Assembly (NCBI RefSeq): GCF_029633965.1
Contig: NZ_CP091277.1
Coordinates: 927,940-991,939 of the forward strand
Origin: Methanogenium sp. S4BF
Lineage (GTDB): Archaea; Halobacteriota; Methanomicrobia; Methanomicrobiales; Methanomicrobiaceae
Direction of reading: 5' to 3'
Length of the DNA: 64,000 nucleotides
Position numbers and translations under genes: made by a program. Shown here piece by piece: positions 1 to 9,127 of this stretch. Position 1 is the first letter of the stretch, and the number at the start of each line of letters is the position of its first letter. A model generated the notes under the pieces. That model ran no database searches. It had not been told where the DNA came from and worked only from the letters and a program-made list of their open reading frames with translations.

Positions 1-852
1 AGAGCAGGAATGCCAGTCAGCCTCATTGGTAACGGAGGTAATCCGCCCGGTAACAAACTGTGTCCACAGGCCGATATGCACGACAAGACCCTCGCGCAGC
101 GGTTCAGGCCAGAACCGGACGACTTTTGCTGTACCGCTTACCTCTGAGGTCACTTTTATCGAGGGGTCCGTCGTCAGCACCATGCCGCGCTCAAGCTCCT
201 CAGCACTGATATTTTTTAAGGCCAGTCCAACCCTGTCTGTCTGATACGCCTCTTTGGCATCAGCATCATGTTTCTGAATCGAACGAATCTGGCACGTCAT
301 CTCTCCGGGCAGCACCGTGACCATATCATGCTGATGGATGGTTCCTTTCTCGACACTGCCAAGCACAACCGTACCGATTCCCTTCACATTAAAGGCATGA
401 TCAATCATCACAAACCCGGTCCCCGGAATGGGATCCGGATACGTAATCTCTCCTGCCATGGAAAGGAACCGTTCACGAAGCTCGATTGGGTTGTCTTCCA
501 CAAACTCATACCCTTCGAGAACCGTGCCACGGATCAGGGGTGCAATCTGTGATTTATCGAGGTAATTCTGCAGCACGATCATGCCGGACTCAATCCCCAT
601 GACATCCAGCATGATGACCATTTCACCCAGCACAGGAGTAATCGCATCAATCACCACTAATGCAGAATCAGACATCGCAACGGCATAATAAAGGGGAGCC
701 AGCCGGTCAGGATACCGTGTTGGTTCGATAATCGTTACCGTGTCATCATCTTTTTTCAGATTTATAAATGTAATATCAGATTCTGTGCCAGATTTACCGA
801 TATTTTTTGCATACCCATGAGGTCCGAGCATGACGATATTTAGATTCGGCAT
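1..852 (-). CDS. EF-Tu/SelB-like translation factor homolog, 3' end cut by window
   Basis: The reading frame starts at the ATG at 852 and runs off the window, so the C-terminus is missing (284 codons seen). Around residues 115-185 it matches domain 2 of EF-Tu/SelB-type factors, with the typical GTVVLGSVEKG stretch. The N-terminal GTPase part is degenerate: where GHVDHGKT is expected, the protein reads GPHGYAKNIGKSG, and no DxPGH motif is visible. Methanogens are known to carry EF-Tu domain 2 proteins of this sort, whose job I do not know. It is the last visible gene of the minus-strand translation/isoprenoid block, 51 bp downstream of gltX. A role in translation is inferred from the fold only. 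Confidence 0.75.
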   Translation of the reverse strand, partial: MPNLNIVMLGPHGYAKNIGKSGTESDITFINLKKDDDTVTIIEPTRYPDRLAPLYYAVAMSDSALVVIDAITPVLGEMVIMLDVMGIESGMIVLQNYLDKSQIAPLIRGTVLEGYEFVEDNPIELRERFLSMAGEITYPDPIPGTGFVMIDHAFNVKGIGTVVLGSVEKGTIHQHDMVTVLPGEMTCQIRSIQKHDADAKEAYQTDRVGLALKNISAEELERGMVLTTDPSIKVTSEVSGTAKVVRFWPEPLREGLVVHIGLWTQFVTGRITSVTNEADWHSCS

Positions 853-903
853 AGTGCTAAAATATGGGAATTTAAGGGAGATGAGTCTTTGGATTACCAA
901 TAA

Positions 904-2589
904 TTATTTGTGGGCAAAATATGCTGAAACGTCCGTTTCAGACGCACGGTCTATCCGTGCAAATCCTACCCGCTCAAACTGAACAACCGCATTCAGTTCG
1001 CCGGTGACTTCAGGTTCACAGAACCCCTCGATGATGCCCTCAGGTGTATGAAGCATACATCCGAAAGCCTGATCCTGAGGGAGCCACTGAACAATCTGTG
1101 CATGTTCCGCCCGTGCCTCATCCAGAGAATCACCGGAATATTCCAGGGAAAACCCATCATCAGACTTCGTTACCCGGACATTAAAGAGATCTTTGAGCCT
1201 GAGCATCCTGCCATCCTCAAGTTCATCACCCGGCAGGTAAACAGCACCGGTGAACCGCAGCGAACGGGTACCCTGTGCTTCATCATTGGGGTTTATCAAC
1301 GGGCGTGCAACCCGCTCTGACACATCGGGAATATGGCATAATACCGGGTTTGGAACAAAGAAATACCGTTTTGCTATCGGATCAACAATCGCTTTATTGG
1401 CTGCATAGAGATTGTCCCAGGAGAAATTGATATCCGTCTGTCCGATGCCGATGTCGATCATTGCATTCCGGACTGCTTCCGGGGAAAAACCTCTCCGTGC
1501 GATTGCCTTCAGCGTGCCAAGATGAATGTCATCCCAGCCGGTGTACTCCCCGGAGGCAATACCTGCCTTCATTGCGGACGTGGAAAGCACAATCTCTTCA
1601 ATGGACATCCGGCCATAATGGAAATAGGTCGGCTGCTCCCACCCAAAATAATCATAGATGTACTTCTGTCTGCGGGTATTTGCGATATGGTCTTTCCCCC
1701 GTATGACATGGGTCATGCCCAGGAGATGATCGTCCACTGCAACAGAGAAGTTCATCAGAGGGTATACCCGTGCATCGCACCGGGGATGTGGGGGGCTTGC
1801 CACAATTCTGAAGATGGAGAACTCACGCATTGCCGGGTCGGGATGAGCGATATCGGTCTTCACCCGGACGGTGATCTGCCCTTCTTCAAAACTCCCTGCG
1901 AGCATATCCTTCCAGAGCGCAAGATTCTGCTCAACGGTCTGATCTCTGCATGGACATGCTGTTTTGTTGTTCTTGAGATCCCTGAATATCTCTGCATCAC
2001 AGGTGCACAAATACGCACCGCCCATTGCAATCAGCTGCTCGCAGTATGCATAATAGATATCCATCCGGTCGCTCTGATACACAATTTCACTCACCTCGAT
2101 ACCGAGCCAGTCCACATCTGAAAGGAGCAGCTGATAATTCTCTTCGCTCACCCGTTTCGGGTCCGTATCTTCAATCCGGAGAATATATTTGCCGCCATAC
2201 TTTCTGATATAGTAATCATTCAGGTATGCAGCACGGGAATGACCGAGATGAAGAGGACCGGAAGGATTCGGGGCAAAGCGCATGACAACACCCTCGTCCC
2301 CGACATTTTCCAGGGGACGAAGACCGGTATCTCTCTTCTGCTTCTCCTTTTTTTCCAGCATTTCCGGAGCAAGCGACTCCAGACGAGCACGGCGTTCATC
2401 AGCATCCATCGCTCCGATTTCGGCCAGAATTTCACTCAGAAGTGCAGAATATTCCCGTGCATGAGGCCGAAGTTCAGGATGTTTCCCCATAAGGGCGCCA
2501 AGAACAGCACCGGCTTTCGGAACATTGCTGTGCATCACCGCGTTCTGGAGGGCATATTTATATAGAAAATCGCGAGTATCTCCATTCAT
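904..2589 (-). CDS. gltX: glutamyl-tRNA synthetase (archaeal type)
   Basis: Charges tRNA-Glu with glutamate in the cytoplasm. The 561-residue length and long N-terminal extension before the Rossmann core are typical of the archaeal/eukaryotic class I GluRS branch. The HIGH motif is HLGH at residues 114-117 within APNPSGPLHLGHSRAAY; the second class I signature corresponds to the LSTSAMKAGI stretch, with the lysine kept. The C-terminal part is beta-rich, as in the GlnRS-like anticodon domain. It starts at an ATG 3 bp after the idsA stop codon, so the two are probably co-transcribed; this order is common in euryarchaea. Archaea make Gln-tRNA by amidation, so this enzyme is expected not to charge tRNA-Gln. 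Confidence 0.96.
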   Translation of the reverse strand: MNGDTRDFLYKYALQNAVMHSNVPKAGAVLGALMGKHPELRPHAREYSALLSEILAEIGAMDADERRARLESLAPEMLEKKEKQKRDTGLRPLENVGDEGVVMRFAPNPSGPLHLGHSRAAYLNDYYIRKYGGKYILRIEDTDPKRVSEENYQLLLSDVDWLGIEVSEIVYQSDRMDIYYAYCEQLIAMGGAYLCTCDAEIFRDLKNNKTACPCRDQTVEQNLALWKDMLAGSFEEGQITVRVKTDIAHPDPAMREFSIFRIVASPPHPRCDARVYPLMNFSVAVDDHLLGMTHVIRGKDHIANTRRQKYIYDYFGWEQPTYFHYGRMSIEEIVLSTSAMKAGIASGEYTGWDDIHLGTLKAIARRGFSPEAVRNAMIDIGIGQTDINFSWDNLYAANKAIVDPIAKRYFFVPNPVLCHIPDVSERVARPLINPNDEAQGTRSLRFTGAVYLPGDELEDGRMLRLKDLFNVRVTKSDDGFSLEYSGDSLDEARAEHAQIVQWLPQDQAFGCMLHTPEGIIEGFCEPEVTGELNAVVQFERVGFARIDRASETDVSAYFAHK

Positions 2590-2592
2590 TGT

Positions 2593-3558
2593 TTAATAGC
2601 CTCTGGAAACAAAATAATCAGTTATCTGGAGAAGAATGTCTTTTTCATTGCAGTCAGGGAAAAGAGCAAGCATCTTCTTTGCCCGTTCAACACGGCCAAG
2701 AGCTTCATTCCTGACGTCAGCAATGACACCCGCCTCTTCGAGAAGACCGATGGCCTCATCAATTTCAGCGTCACTCAGAATGGGTTTCCGGTACTTCGTA
2801 AGATCAATTCCCCTGTCTCTTGCCAGAATTGCCACAAGCGTCTGTTTCCCTTCACGAAGATCAGATGCACGGTCCTTGCCACTGGTTGCAGCGTCAGCCA
2901 TCAGATCGATCAGGTCATCCTGAATCTGAAATGCGACCCCGCTGTTCAGGCCCCATTCATAGAGGGAATTAACCTGCTGAACATTGCCGCCGGCAAGCGT
3001 TGCGCCGATTGCTGCTGCAGCCGCATATAGGATCCCGGTTTTTTTGGAGACCATCTCAATATATTCAATCTCGTCAACATCATCCCTGTTTTCGAAATGA
3101 ATATCCATATGCTGTCCCTCACAGAGATCCGCACATGCCTTTGCAAGGGCATTCACCGATCTGACCTTTGCAATGTCAGATGCAATTGCGGCGCATATCA
3201 GCTCAAAGGCATGTGCATAGAGCACATCACCTGCAAGAATTGCCGTAGGTTCGTCCCATTTTGTATGCACGGTCGGAACACCACGGCGTACCGCATCTCC
3301 GTCCATGATATCATCATGAACAAGAGTGAAGGTGTGAGTGACTTCGAGCGCAAGCGCTGCAGGCAGGATGTCCTGTGATCGGCCTTTCTGCACAAGGTCT
3401 GCAGCAAGCATGACGACAGCAGGCCGCAGGCGCTTCCCTCCGGCAAGAAGGAGGTGGGCGCTTGCCTTGTTCAGTTCTCCCGGCAATGTGCCGAATTCAC
3501 GGTCCAGAACAATATCTATTTGTTCAGCAACACCTTCCAGATATGCACCAAGATCCAT
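2593..3558 (-). CDS. idsA: short-chain isoprenyl diphosphate synthase (farnesyl/geranylgeranyl)
   Basis: A trans-prenyltransferase that condenses isopentenyl diphosphate with allylic diphosphates to make C15/C20 precursors of archaeal ether lipids. The first aspartate-rich motif HDDIMDGD lies at residues 81-88 and the second, IQDDLIDLMAD, near residue 220; GGKRLRP near residue 40 binds the diphosphate. The 321-residue length is normal. It lies 9 bp downstream of the RNase J gene and just upstream of gltX, in the mevalonate cluster that supplies its substrate. Chain length (C15 versus C20) cannot be settled by reading. Confidence 0.95.
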   Translation of the reverse strand: MDLGAYLEGVAEQIDIVLDREFGTLPGELNKASAHLLLAGGKRLRPAVVMLAADLVQKGRSQDILPAALALEVTHTFTLVHDDIMDGDAVRRGVPTVHTKWDEPTAILAGDVLYAHAFELICAAIASDIAKVRSVNALAKACADLCEGQHMDIHFENRDDVDEIEYIEMVSKKTGILYAAAAAIGATLAGGNVQQVNSLYEWGLNSGVAFQIQDDLIDLMADAATSGKDRASDLREGKQTLVAILARDRGIDLTKYRKPILSDAEIDEAIGLLEEAGVIADVRNEALGRVERAKKMLALFPDCNEKDILLQITDYFVSRGY

Positions 3559-3567
3559 TTATTTCAC

Positions 3568-4911
3568 CTAATTTATGAGTAATTTCTGCCCGTTTCTCAG
3601 TATGTGGGCATCGTTGTTCAGGGTATAACCGCAGTCCTCTGCAAGTTTCAGATATCCTCCGGTCATATCAATATCACCGTGAGACGGGATAACATGCTGT
3701 GGATTGAACAGATGAAGCACTTCATAATGTTCTTCACGGTATGCATGCCCACTGACATGCAGGTCAGAAAACAGACGTGCACCTTTCATACGGAGAAGCA
3801 CTTCCTGTGTATGGCGCTGCCCGTAATTCATCGGGTTGGGGATAACCTTTGCACTATAGAGAATCTTATCCCCTTTCTCAATCTTAAACGGTGTCTGTCC
3901 GGAAGCAAGACGGGTAAGAATTGCACCCGGTTCACCCTGACTGCCGGTGACAATCGGGACATACTGGTCTTTCCCTTCTTTCATAATGGTGCGGAACATC
4001 TTGTCAACCGTACGACGGTTGCCCCGCATTGTCATACCGCGGGGAAATCCGACAAGTTTCATCTGTTCTGCAGTGGATGAATACCGCTCCATCGAACGGC
4101 CAAGAAGCACCGGTTTGCGACCAATCTCATGTGCACACTCGGCAATCATTTTGACCCGTGCAATATTGGAGGCAAATGTGCCCACAAACATCGCAGATTT
4201 TTCATCCTCATAGCAGGTCATTACATCCCTGACAAGGCGCTGGGCAATGCGTTCGCTGGGGCAGCGGCCGGGCATGTTCACATTCACACTCTCGGTAATG
4301 AGCGCAAGCACTCCCTCTTTTCCAACCTCACGCATGCGTGCAATGTTGGGGGGGTCTCCAAGCACCGGTGTCCGGTCCAGCTTGAAATCATTGGCATATA
4401 CTATGGCACCACGCGGGGTGTGCAGCACAGCCATTACGGTGTCAATGATAGAATGCTGTACGGTGATGAATTCAAGGGACAGATTCTGTGAGATTTCATA
4501 CCGGTATTTCTTCCCCGCGGGCAGATCAAAAACCGGATTATTGACAACAAATCGCTTTTCCCCCTCAATCTGCTGCCTGATTAGGGCTGCAGTATATGGC
4601 GTCCCGATGATCGGAGCATCATACCGGTGTGCAAGTTTCGGTATGGCACCGATATGGTCCAGATGGCCATGCGTACAGACAATCGCCTTAACAGTGCCCT
4701 CAACGGTATTCATTATGGTATCGTCAGGGATTGCCTTCATCTCAATTAAATCAAGAGAATGCAGATTTTCAACTTCGGCATCCTCATGAATCATTATCTG
4801 ATCGAGGCGGAGTCCCATGTCAAAAATGACAATCTCTTTGCCGCACCGCACGGCAGTCATATTTCTGCCGACTTCGTTATACCCGCCGACAGCAATTACT
4901 TCAACTTTCAT
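3568..4911 (-). CDS. rnj: archaeal ribonuclease J
   Basis: A metallo-beta-lactamase/beta-CASP exonuclease acting 5' to 3' on RNA. The zinc-binding motif THGHLDHIG is at residues 80-88, and the C-terminal motif with conserved histidines (HVSGHAYREEHYE, then PSHGD) is present. At 447 residues it is the short archaeal form, without the extra bacterial C-terminal domain. The start codon follows the fni stop by 3 bp, with GAGGAA upstream on the minus strand as ribosome binding site. It sits between fni and idsA, a conserved euryarchaeal arrangement without obvious metabolic logic. Confidence 0.94.
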   Translation of the reverse strand: MKVEVIAVGGYNEVGRNMTAVRCGKEIVIFDMGLRLDQIMIHEDAEVENLHSLDLIEMKAIPDDTIMNTVEGTVKAIVCTHGHLDHIGAIPKLAHRYDAPIIGTPYTAALIRQQIEGEKRFVVNNPVFDLPAGKKYRYEISQNLSLEFITVQHSIIDTVMAVLHTPRGAIVYANDFKLDRTPVLGDPPNIARMREVGKEGVLALITESVNVNMPGRCPSERIAQRLVRDVMTCYEDEKSAMFVGTFASNIARVKMIAECAHEIGRKPVLLGRSMERYSSTAEQMKLVGFPRGMTMRGNRRTVDKMFRTIMKEGKDQYVPIVTGSQGEPGAILTRLASGQTPFKIEKGDKILYSAKVIPNPMNYGQRHTQEVLLRMKGARLFSDLHVSGHAYREEHYEVLHLFNPQHVIPSHGDIDMTGGYLKLAEDCGYTLNNDAHILRNGQKLLIN

Positions 4912-4914
4912 ATT

Positions 4915-5955
4915 TCATTCCTCATATTGTAGCATTTCACCCGTAATTCCGGTGATATATTTTCGTACGTTCTTTAATTCGGAGGGGTTCCTGGAACCTG
5001 TCAGATAACACGACACCCGAATCTCTGTCTGAATTTGGTGGATTTTGTCACACAGACTCTCATATCCATCCATTGCCGGCTGCAGAAGGGCAAGCGCCAT
5101 TCCTCCCAGACTGGCCCCGAGAGCGATTGCTTTGGCAATATCTGTACCTGAATTCAGCCCACCGGTTGCAATGACCGGACCACCTGCCCGGGATGCTTCT
5201 GATACGCTGACTGCTGTAGGTATGCCCCAGTCTGCAAAATGCAGGCCCAGTGCCTGCTGCATCGGATTTTCTGCGCGAAACTGTTCCACCGCTGCCCACG
5301 ACGTGCCGCCAAGACCGCCTACATCAATCGCAGATGCACCGGCAGCCAAAACCTGCCTGGCACATTCCCGTGATATGCCGCAGCCGGTCTCTTTTACAAT
5401 GACCGGGTACCGGCATGATGAACAGAGTTCACGCAGTGCGTCCAGACATCCGGCAGAATCATGATCGCCTTCCGGCTGAATGGCCTCCTGGAGGGGGTTT
5501 AAGTGTATGCAGAGTGCCTGAGCGTCAATCATCTCAACTGCCTTATCCGCCCATTCGGCGCCTTTATCCCTCAGCTGGATAATACCCAGATTTCCGCACA
5601 GGAATGCATGGGGTGCCCGTTCACGGACAATGGTAAAGCTGTCTTCCATCTCAGGATTTTCAAGGGCAGCGCGCTGCGATCCAACACCCATGGCAAGGCC
5701 GAATTCCTCTGCAGCTGTTGCAAGAGTGGCATTCACCTGCTTCGTATCGGGATGCCCCCCTGTCATTGCAGCAATAAAGACTGGCGCCTTCAGCTGGTGA
5801 TCCAGGAATCGTACACCGAGATCCACTGCATCCATATTACACTCCGGAAGCGCATTATGAACCAGGCGGACATCATCAAATCCGGCCCTCCCGGCTACAA
5901 TATTCTCATTGCAGCAGATATCCAGATGCTCTTTTTTCCGAGAGGATGTTATCAT
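4915..5955 (-). CDS. fni: type 2 isopentenyl-diphosphate delta-isomerase
   Basis: An FMN- and NAD(P)H-dependent enzyme that interconverts isopentenyl and dimethylallyl diphosphate, the last step before chain elongation. The 346-residue protein has the family's N-terminal RKKEHLDIC motif, the MTGGH loop near residue 65, and the glycine-rich IDVGGLGGTSW phosphate-binding segment with ATGGLNSG further on. It is the type 2 (TIM-barrel) form usual in archaea, not the Nudix form. It is separated from ipk by 107 bp, the largest gap in this part of the cluster, which holds a possible promoter. Downstream genes rnj and idsA follow closely. Confidence 0.95.
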   Translation of the reverse strand: MITSSRKKEHLDICCNENIVAGRAGFDDVRLVHNALPECNMDAVDLGVRFLDHQLKAPVFIAAMTGGHPDTKQVNATLATAAEEFGLAMGVGSQRAALENPEMEDSFTIVRERAPHAFLCGNLGIIQLRDKGAEWADKAVEMIDAQALCIHLNPLQEAIQPEGDHDSAGCLDALRELCSSCRYPVIVKETGCGISRECARQVLAAGASAIDVGGLGGTSWAAVEQFRAENPMQQALGLHFADWGIPTAVSVSEASRAGGPVIATGGLNSGTDIAKAIALGASLGGMALALLQPAMDGYESLCDKIHQIQTEIRVSCYLTGSRNPSELKNVRKYITGITGEMLQYEE

Positions 5956-5986
5956 CCTGTTTTTTATTGTTATCCCCCCATTGGGG

Positions 5987-5997
5987 TTTTATAGAAT
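5987..5997 (-). promoter_or_regulatory. possible TATA box upstream of fni
   Basis: On the minus strand the gap between ipk and fni reads TTCTATAAAACCCC, an acceptable archaeal TATA box about 35 bp before the fni start codon. A short CCCCAATGGGG inverted repeat lies directly after it. Either could instead belong to the 3' end of the ipk transcript. Assigned from sequence resemblance only. Confidence 0.35.
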
Positions 5998-6062
5998 ATT
6001 CACATCAGCAAATATTCAGGTCACTGCATTTTCCTTCCTTCGCAGCGGAAACGTTCGCGTAT

Positions 6063-6824
6063 CTATACCCTGTTTCCGGTAACCACGGTTCCACCATGTT
6101 CGCGCCCGTCGAGATAATCTTCCAGTCTGGACAGATGAAAGATTGTCGATTCTGTTCCTTCATCCGAAAGCCTCAGAAGCTCCGTCAGCTTTCCAATCAT
6201 GCCTCCGGTCACATCTGTATTGTCCGACTCTCCGATTTCAATCTCAGCCACCGTCTCCCGGTTAATCAGAGGAACTACTTTCCCATTACAGAGTACACCG
6301 GCCACATCGGTAGCAAGCCCAATGCGGTCAACATGTATCCTCGCCGGGATTTCCCGTACCAGTTGATCACCGGATACAATGCAGGCTCCCCGTACACTGT
6401 CCATCACCACATCTCCGTGGAGGACAGGCACAATTCCCTGGTGCACCAGCATCGCAACCGGCTGATGGCTGAATGATTCAAGACGTCCGTTTTTCGCAGT
6501 ACATGCATCAAGCGGGTGAATGCCTACTGCTTCCACACCGTTGGCACGAAGCGCGTTTACCACCGCAGTGTTCAGTTTTAAAACTGCACTGTGTGTGATA
6601 AATATACCTGATTTATTATTAGGGTCTAACCCTTTATCAAGGTGATGGCGTTTCGCCTCAGGATGACCACAGGATCCTGCGCCATGAACGATAAGAAACT
6701 GTATGCCGGGATGGCTGGAAATAACCCGGGAAATGTGTTCAAGATTTTCGGTATGAACAGTGCAGTCACCACTCTTATCGGTGATTACGCTACCGCCCAG
6801 TTTTATCAATACGGTTTCTTTCAT
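6063..6824 (-). CDS. ipk: isopentenyl phosphate kinase
   Basis: Phosphorylates isopentenyl phosphate to isopentenyl diphosphate, the last step of the archaeal (modified) mevalonate pathway. It belongs to the amino acid kinase fold: the N-terminal VLIKLGGSVITDK motif is followed by HGAGSCGHP, where the family histidine holds the substrate. I chose the ATG at 6824 (254 residues) because the minus strand has AAGGAGAAGGAAG just before it and the conserved KLGGS motif then begins at the usual place; an in-frame start at 6899 would add an implausible leader. The start lies inside the end of mvk (35 bp overlap), suggesting translational coupling. Confidence 0.93.
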   Translation of the reverse strand: MKETVLIKLGGSVITDKSGDCTVHTENLEHISRVISSHPGIQFLIVHGAGSCGHPEAKRHHLDKGLDPNNKSGIFITHSAVLKLNTAVVNALRANGVEAVGIHPLDACTAKNGRLESFSHQPVAMLVHQGIVPVLHGDVVMDSVRGACIVSGDQLVREIPARIHVDRIGLATDVAGVLCNGKVVPLINRETVAEIEIGESDNTDVTGGMIGKLTELLRLSDEGTESTIFHLSRLEDYLDGREHGGTVVTGNRV

Positions 6825-7689
6825 CTTCCTTCTCCTTGCGTGCGCCTTCATTATCGATTGTTGTAATAATTGCCCTGCCGTCGCATCCTTCGATGGCACC
6901 GGCTATTTTGGATTTTGATCGTTTCGGACAGAGAGCCACCATCGACCCTCCGCCACCTGCCCCGGTAATCTTTGCGCCATAGGCACCCGCTGCACGTGCT
7001 GCTGTCACAAGACGGGTCAGCGCAGGATGACCCACACCGAGTGCTTCAAGAAGTTCATGGTTGATGTCCATATATCTCCCCAGAGCCCGCTGATCCTGAA
7101 AAACATGCAGTGAACGCATGGTGACAGCCTCAATGGCATCAAGTATGGGATTCACAATATCCGGATCTGCCGCACGGAATTTACTAACCTGCTCCACCAT
7201 CCGGGCTGTCGAATGCGACACCATGGTATTCCCAATCACCAGATGGAAATCTTCCGGCGGAAGTCGCCGTTTAATATCTCCCTGAATCAGGAGGACACCT
7301 CCAAAAGTTGAAACGTAGGTGTCAGTAGGACTTGCACGCCCTTTCTGCACACTTTTTTCAACAGAATGCGCCATCGCTGCAATATCGGGTTTTCCATATC
7401 CCAGATCAAATTCATCGCTGATTGCTGAAAGGGTTGCAACGGTGACTGCCGCAGAAGAGCCCAGACCGGAAGAACTGGGAAGCTGGGAATGAATATACAC
7501 ACTTCCGTTGACTCCCATTAATTCAAAACATTTTTCGAGATATGGTGATTTCACCCGGGGAGGGTGCCGTGTTTTTCGAACTGTCACATACACCCGCGGT
7601 TTAATTGCCATTGCAATCCCTGACTTGCCGTAGACAACCGCGTGCTCACCAAATAAAAATACCTTGCCAGGTGCGCTCCATACTGCCAA
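6790..7689 (-). CDS. mvk: mevalonate kinase
   Basis: A GHMP-family kinase that phosphorylates mevalonate. Visible motifs are the N-terminal APGKVFLFGEHAVVYG, the ATP-binding LPSSSGLGSSAAV near residue 75, and the C-terminal KITGAGGGGSMVAL near residue 240. The length of 299 residues is typical of the archaeal enzyme. It starts 2 bp after the MEMO-like gene stop and overlaps ipk. Phosphomevalonate-handling genes are not in this window, so the middle of the pathway must be encoded elsewhere. Confidence 0.95.
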   Translation of the reverse strand: MAVWSAPGKVFLFGEHAVVYGKSGIAMAIKPRVYVTVRKTRHPPRVKSPYLEKCFELMGVNGSVYIHSQLPSSSGLGSSAAVTVATLSAISDEFDLGYGKPDIAAMAHSVEKSVQKGRASPTDTYVSTFGGVLLIQGDIKRRLPPEDFHLVIGNTMVSHSTARMVEQVSKFRAADPDIVNPILDAIEAVTMRSLHVFQDQRALGRYMDINHELLEALGVGHPALTRLVTAARAAGAYGAKITGAGGGGSMVALCPKRSKSKIAGAIEGCDGRAIITTIDNEGARKEKEDERNRIDKTGR

Positions 7690-7691
7690 AA

Positions 7692-8483
7692 TTATACCGC
7701 CGCTATTGATGCGTATCCAACAACCTGCGCCATATCGCCGGTTGTATCACCGCTTGTCATGTATTGTATTAATGCTCCGTGCGTAGCCCCCATGTGACGG
7801 GTCAGAGTTGCCATTACAGAAATTGGCCCGTATCCACATGCACTAACATTATATTCACGCAGCCGCTGATAAAAAGAACTGATGTCAAGGTCATAAAGTC
7901 CCTCAATTGCATAGGCATCATTCTTTTTTGCAACATCTGCCGGGACATAATGGGAAAAATCACTGGAAGCGACAATGCGTACATCTCCTGCAGAGAGAGC
8001 GGCAGAATTCCAGATGGTTTCTGCAAGCGAGAGGGAATGTGCATAATCCTGGGGGCCCATGAGCACCGGAACAACGTGTGCATCAGGGAAACGGTGTTTG
8101 ATAAACGGCATCTGAAGTTCCAGCGAGTTCTCCTCAGCCTGTATTGCCCTGTCAGAAAGAGGGACCCCAAGAGAACGGGCAAGTACCTTGTTGCAGGCAA
8201 CCGTTCCAAGCGGTGTATCCCAGTCCAATTCTGATGTATATGGTCCGATACCCCGGTGGCTTGGTGCGATTACCAGGAATGTACCGGCAAAATGCCTGTC
8301 GAAGCACGAATACGATGTCGCCATCACCTGCCCGGAATACGTATACCCCGCATGGGGAGACACAACACCAAAACAGTCAGGCAAACCGGTCGCTTTGGTA
8401 AAAAAAGAGGTTAATAAAGAAGAAAGAATGACTGGATCATCCGGATACCATAGTCCCGCAAGCGTGGGTTTTCTGACACCCAT
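7692..8483 (-). CDS. MEMO-like protein (AmmeMemoRadiSam system protein B family)
   Basis: A member of the MEMO family, whose fold resembles class III extradiol dioxygenases. Family motifs are PHAGYTYSG near residue 43, SSDFSHY near residue 175 and ACGYGPI near residue 220. In the usual EHS(I/L)E motif the histidine appears replaced: this protein reads [11 protein letters not shown]. In human MEMO1 that histidine, with the histidine of the first motif and the cysteine of the last, lines the metal/active site, so the change may alter function. A strong GGGAGG ribosome binding site precedes the ATG at 8483. The gene is fixed beside mvk in many archaea; its biochemical role is unproven. Confidence 0.9.
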
Positions 8484-8518
8484 TTATCATCCCTCCCTTC
8501 TCCTTCACATAAATAACC

Positions 8519-9127
8519 TTACAGATCGATTTCAAAGTCTTCCTGAGTCAGTGACGTTGCAATGCCACGTGCCTTCAGAATTTCCCTTGTTAAGAGGAAG
8601 TAGACCATTGAAAGTGCTTTTCGACCTTTGTTATTGGTCGGGATTACGAGGTCAATGTATTTAGTCATATTGTTGGTATCACAGAGTGCAACAACCGGAA
8701 TACCACTCTGAACAGCCTCTTTGATTGCCTGAGCATCACCAATGGGGTCGGTCACGACAACAACATCAGGTTCGATATAATTGGGTATATTCTGGTTCGT
8801 CATCATTCCCGGAATGAATCTGCCAACCTTATAGGTTCCGCCGATAGCGGTTGCAAATTTCTTGGCAGGGTACTGACCATACTGACGGGAGGTTACAACG
8901 AGCACCTTTGGTGCATCATATTTTGCGATGAATTCAGCAGCAGTTTTAATTCTGCTGTCTGTTTCCTGGATGTCAAGAATGTACAAACCATCTCCGCGTA
9001 CGCGGTAGATGAATTTTTTCATGTCCTTACTCTTCTGCTGCGTTCCGATGTGTACTCCGGCAGCAAGGTACTCCTCCACAGGGACGAGTGATTCTTTCAG
9101 TTCGATTTCTATTTCATTTGTATTCAT
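8519..9127 (-). CDS. rps2: small ribosomal subunit protein uS2
   Basis: Component of the 30S subunit. The 202-residue protein has the S2 features [16 protein letters not shown] near the N-terminus, DIQETDSRI, the FIPGMMTNQ loop and PDVVVVTDP followed by VALCDTNN. Its start overlaps the end of the enolase gene by 4 bp, and it belongs to the conserved rpoK-eno-rps2 group. Identification is from family sequence alone and is secure. Confidence 0.97.
   Translation of the reverse strand: MNTNEIEIELKESLVPVEEYLAAGVHIGTQQKSKDMKKFIYRVRGDGLYILDIQETDSRIKTAAEFIAKYDAPKVLVVTSRQYGQYPAKKFATAIGGTYKVGRFIPGMMTNQNIPNYIEPDVVVVTDPIGDAQAIKEAVQSGIPVVALCDTNNMTKYIDLVIPTNNKGRKALSMVYFLLTREILKARGIATSLTQEDFEIDL

Noticed and set aside
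1522-2121. 199-residue plus-strand frame
   Set aside because: Antisense shadow of gltX, whose motifs are unmistakable.
5975-5995. CCCCAATGGGG hairpin as riboswitch or terminator
   Set aside because: Stem too short and no T-run on the right strand.
6790-6899. Longer ipk start inside mvk
   Set aside because: The ATG at 6824 has a strong binding site and matches family N-termini; the extension would be out of character.
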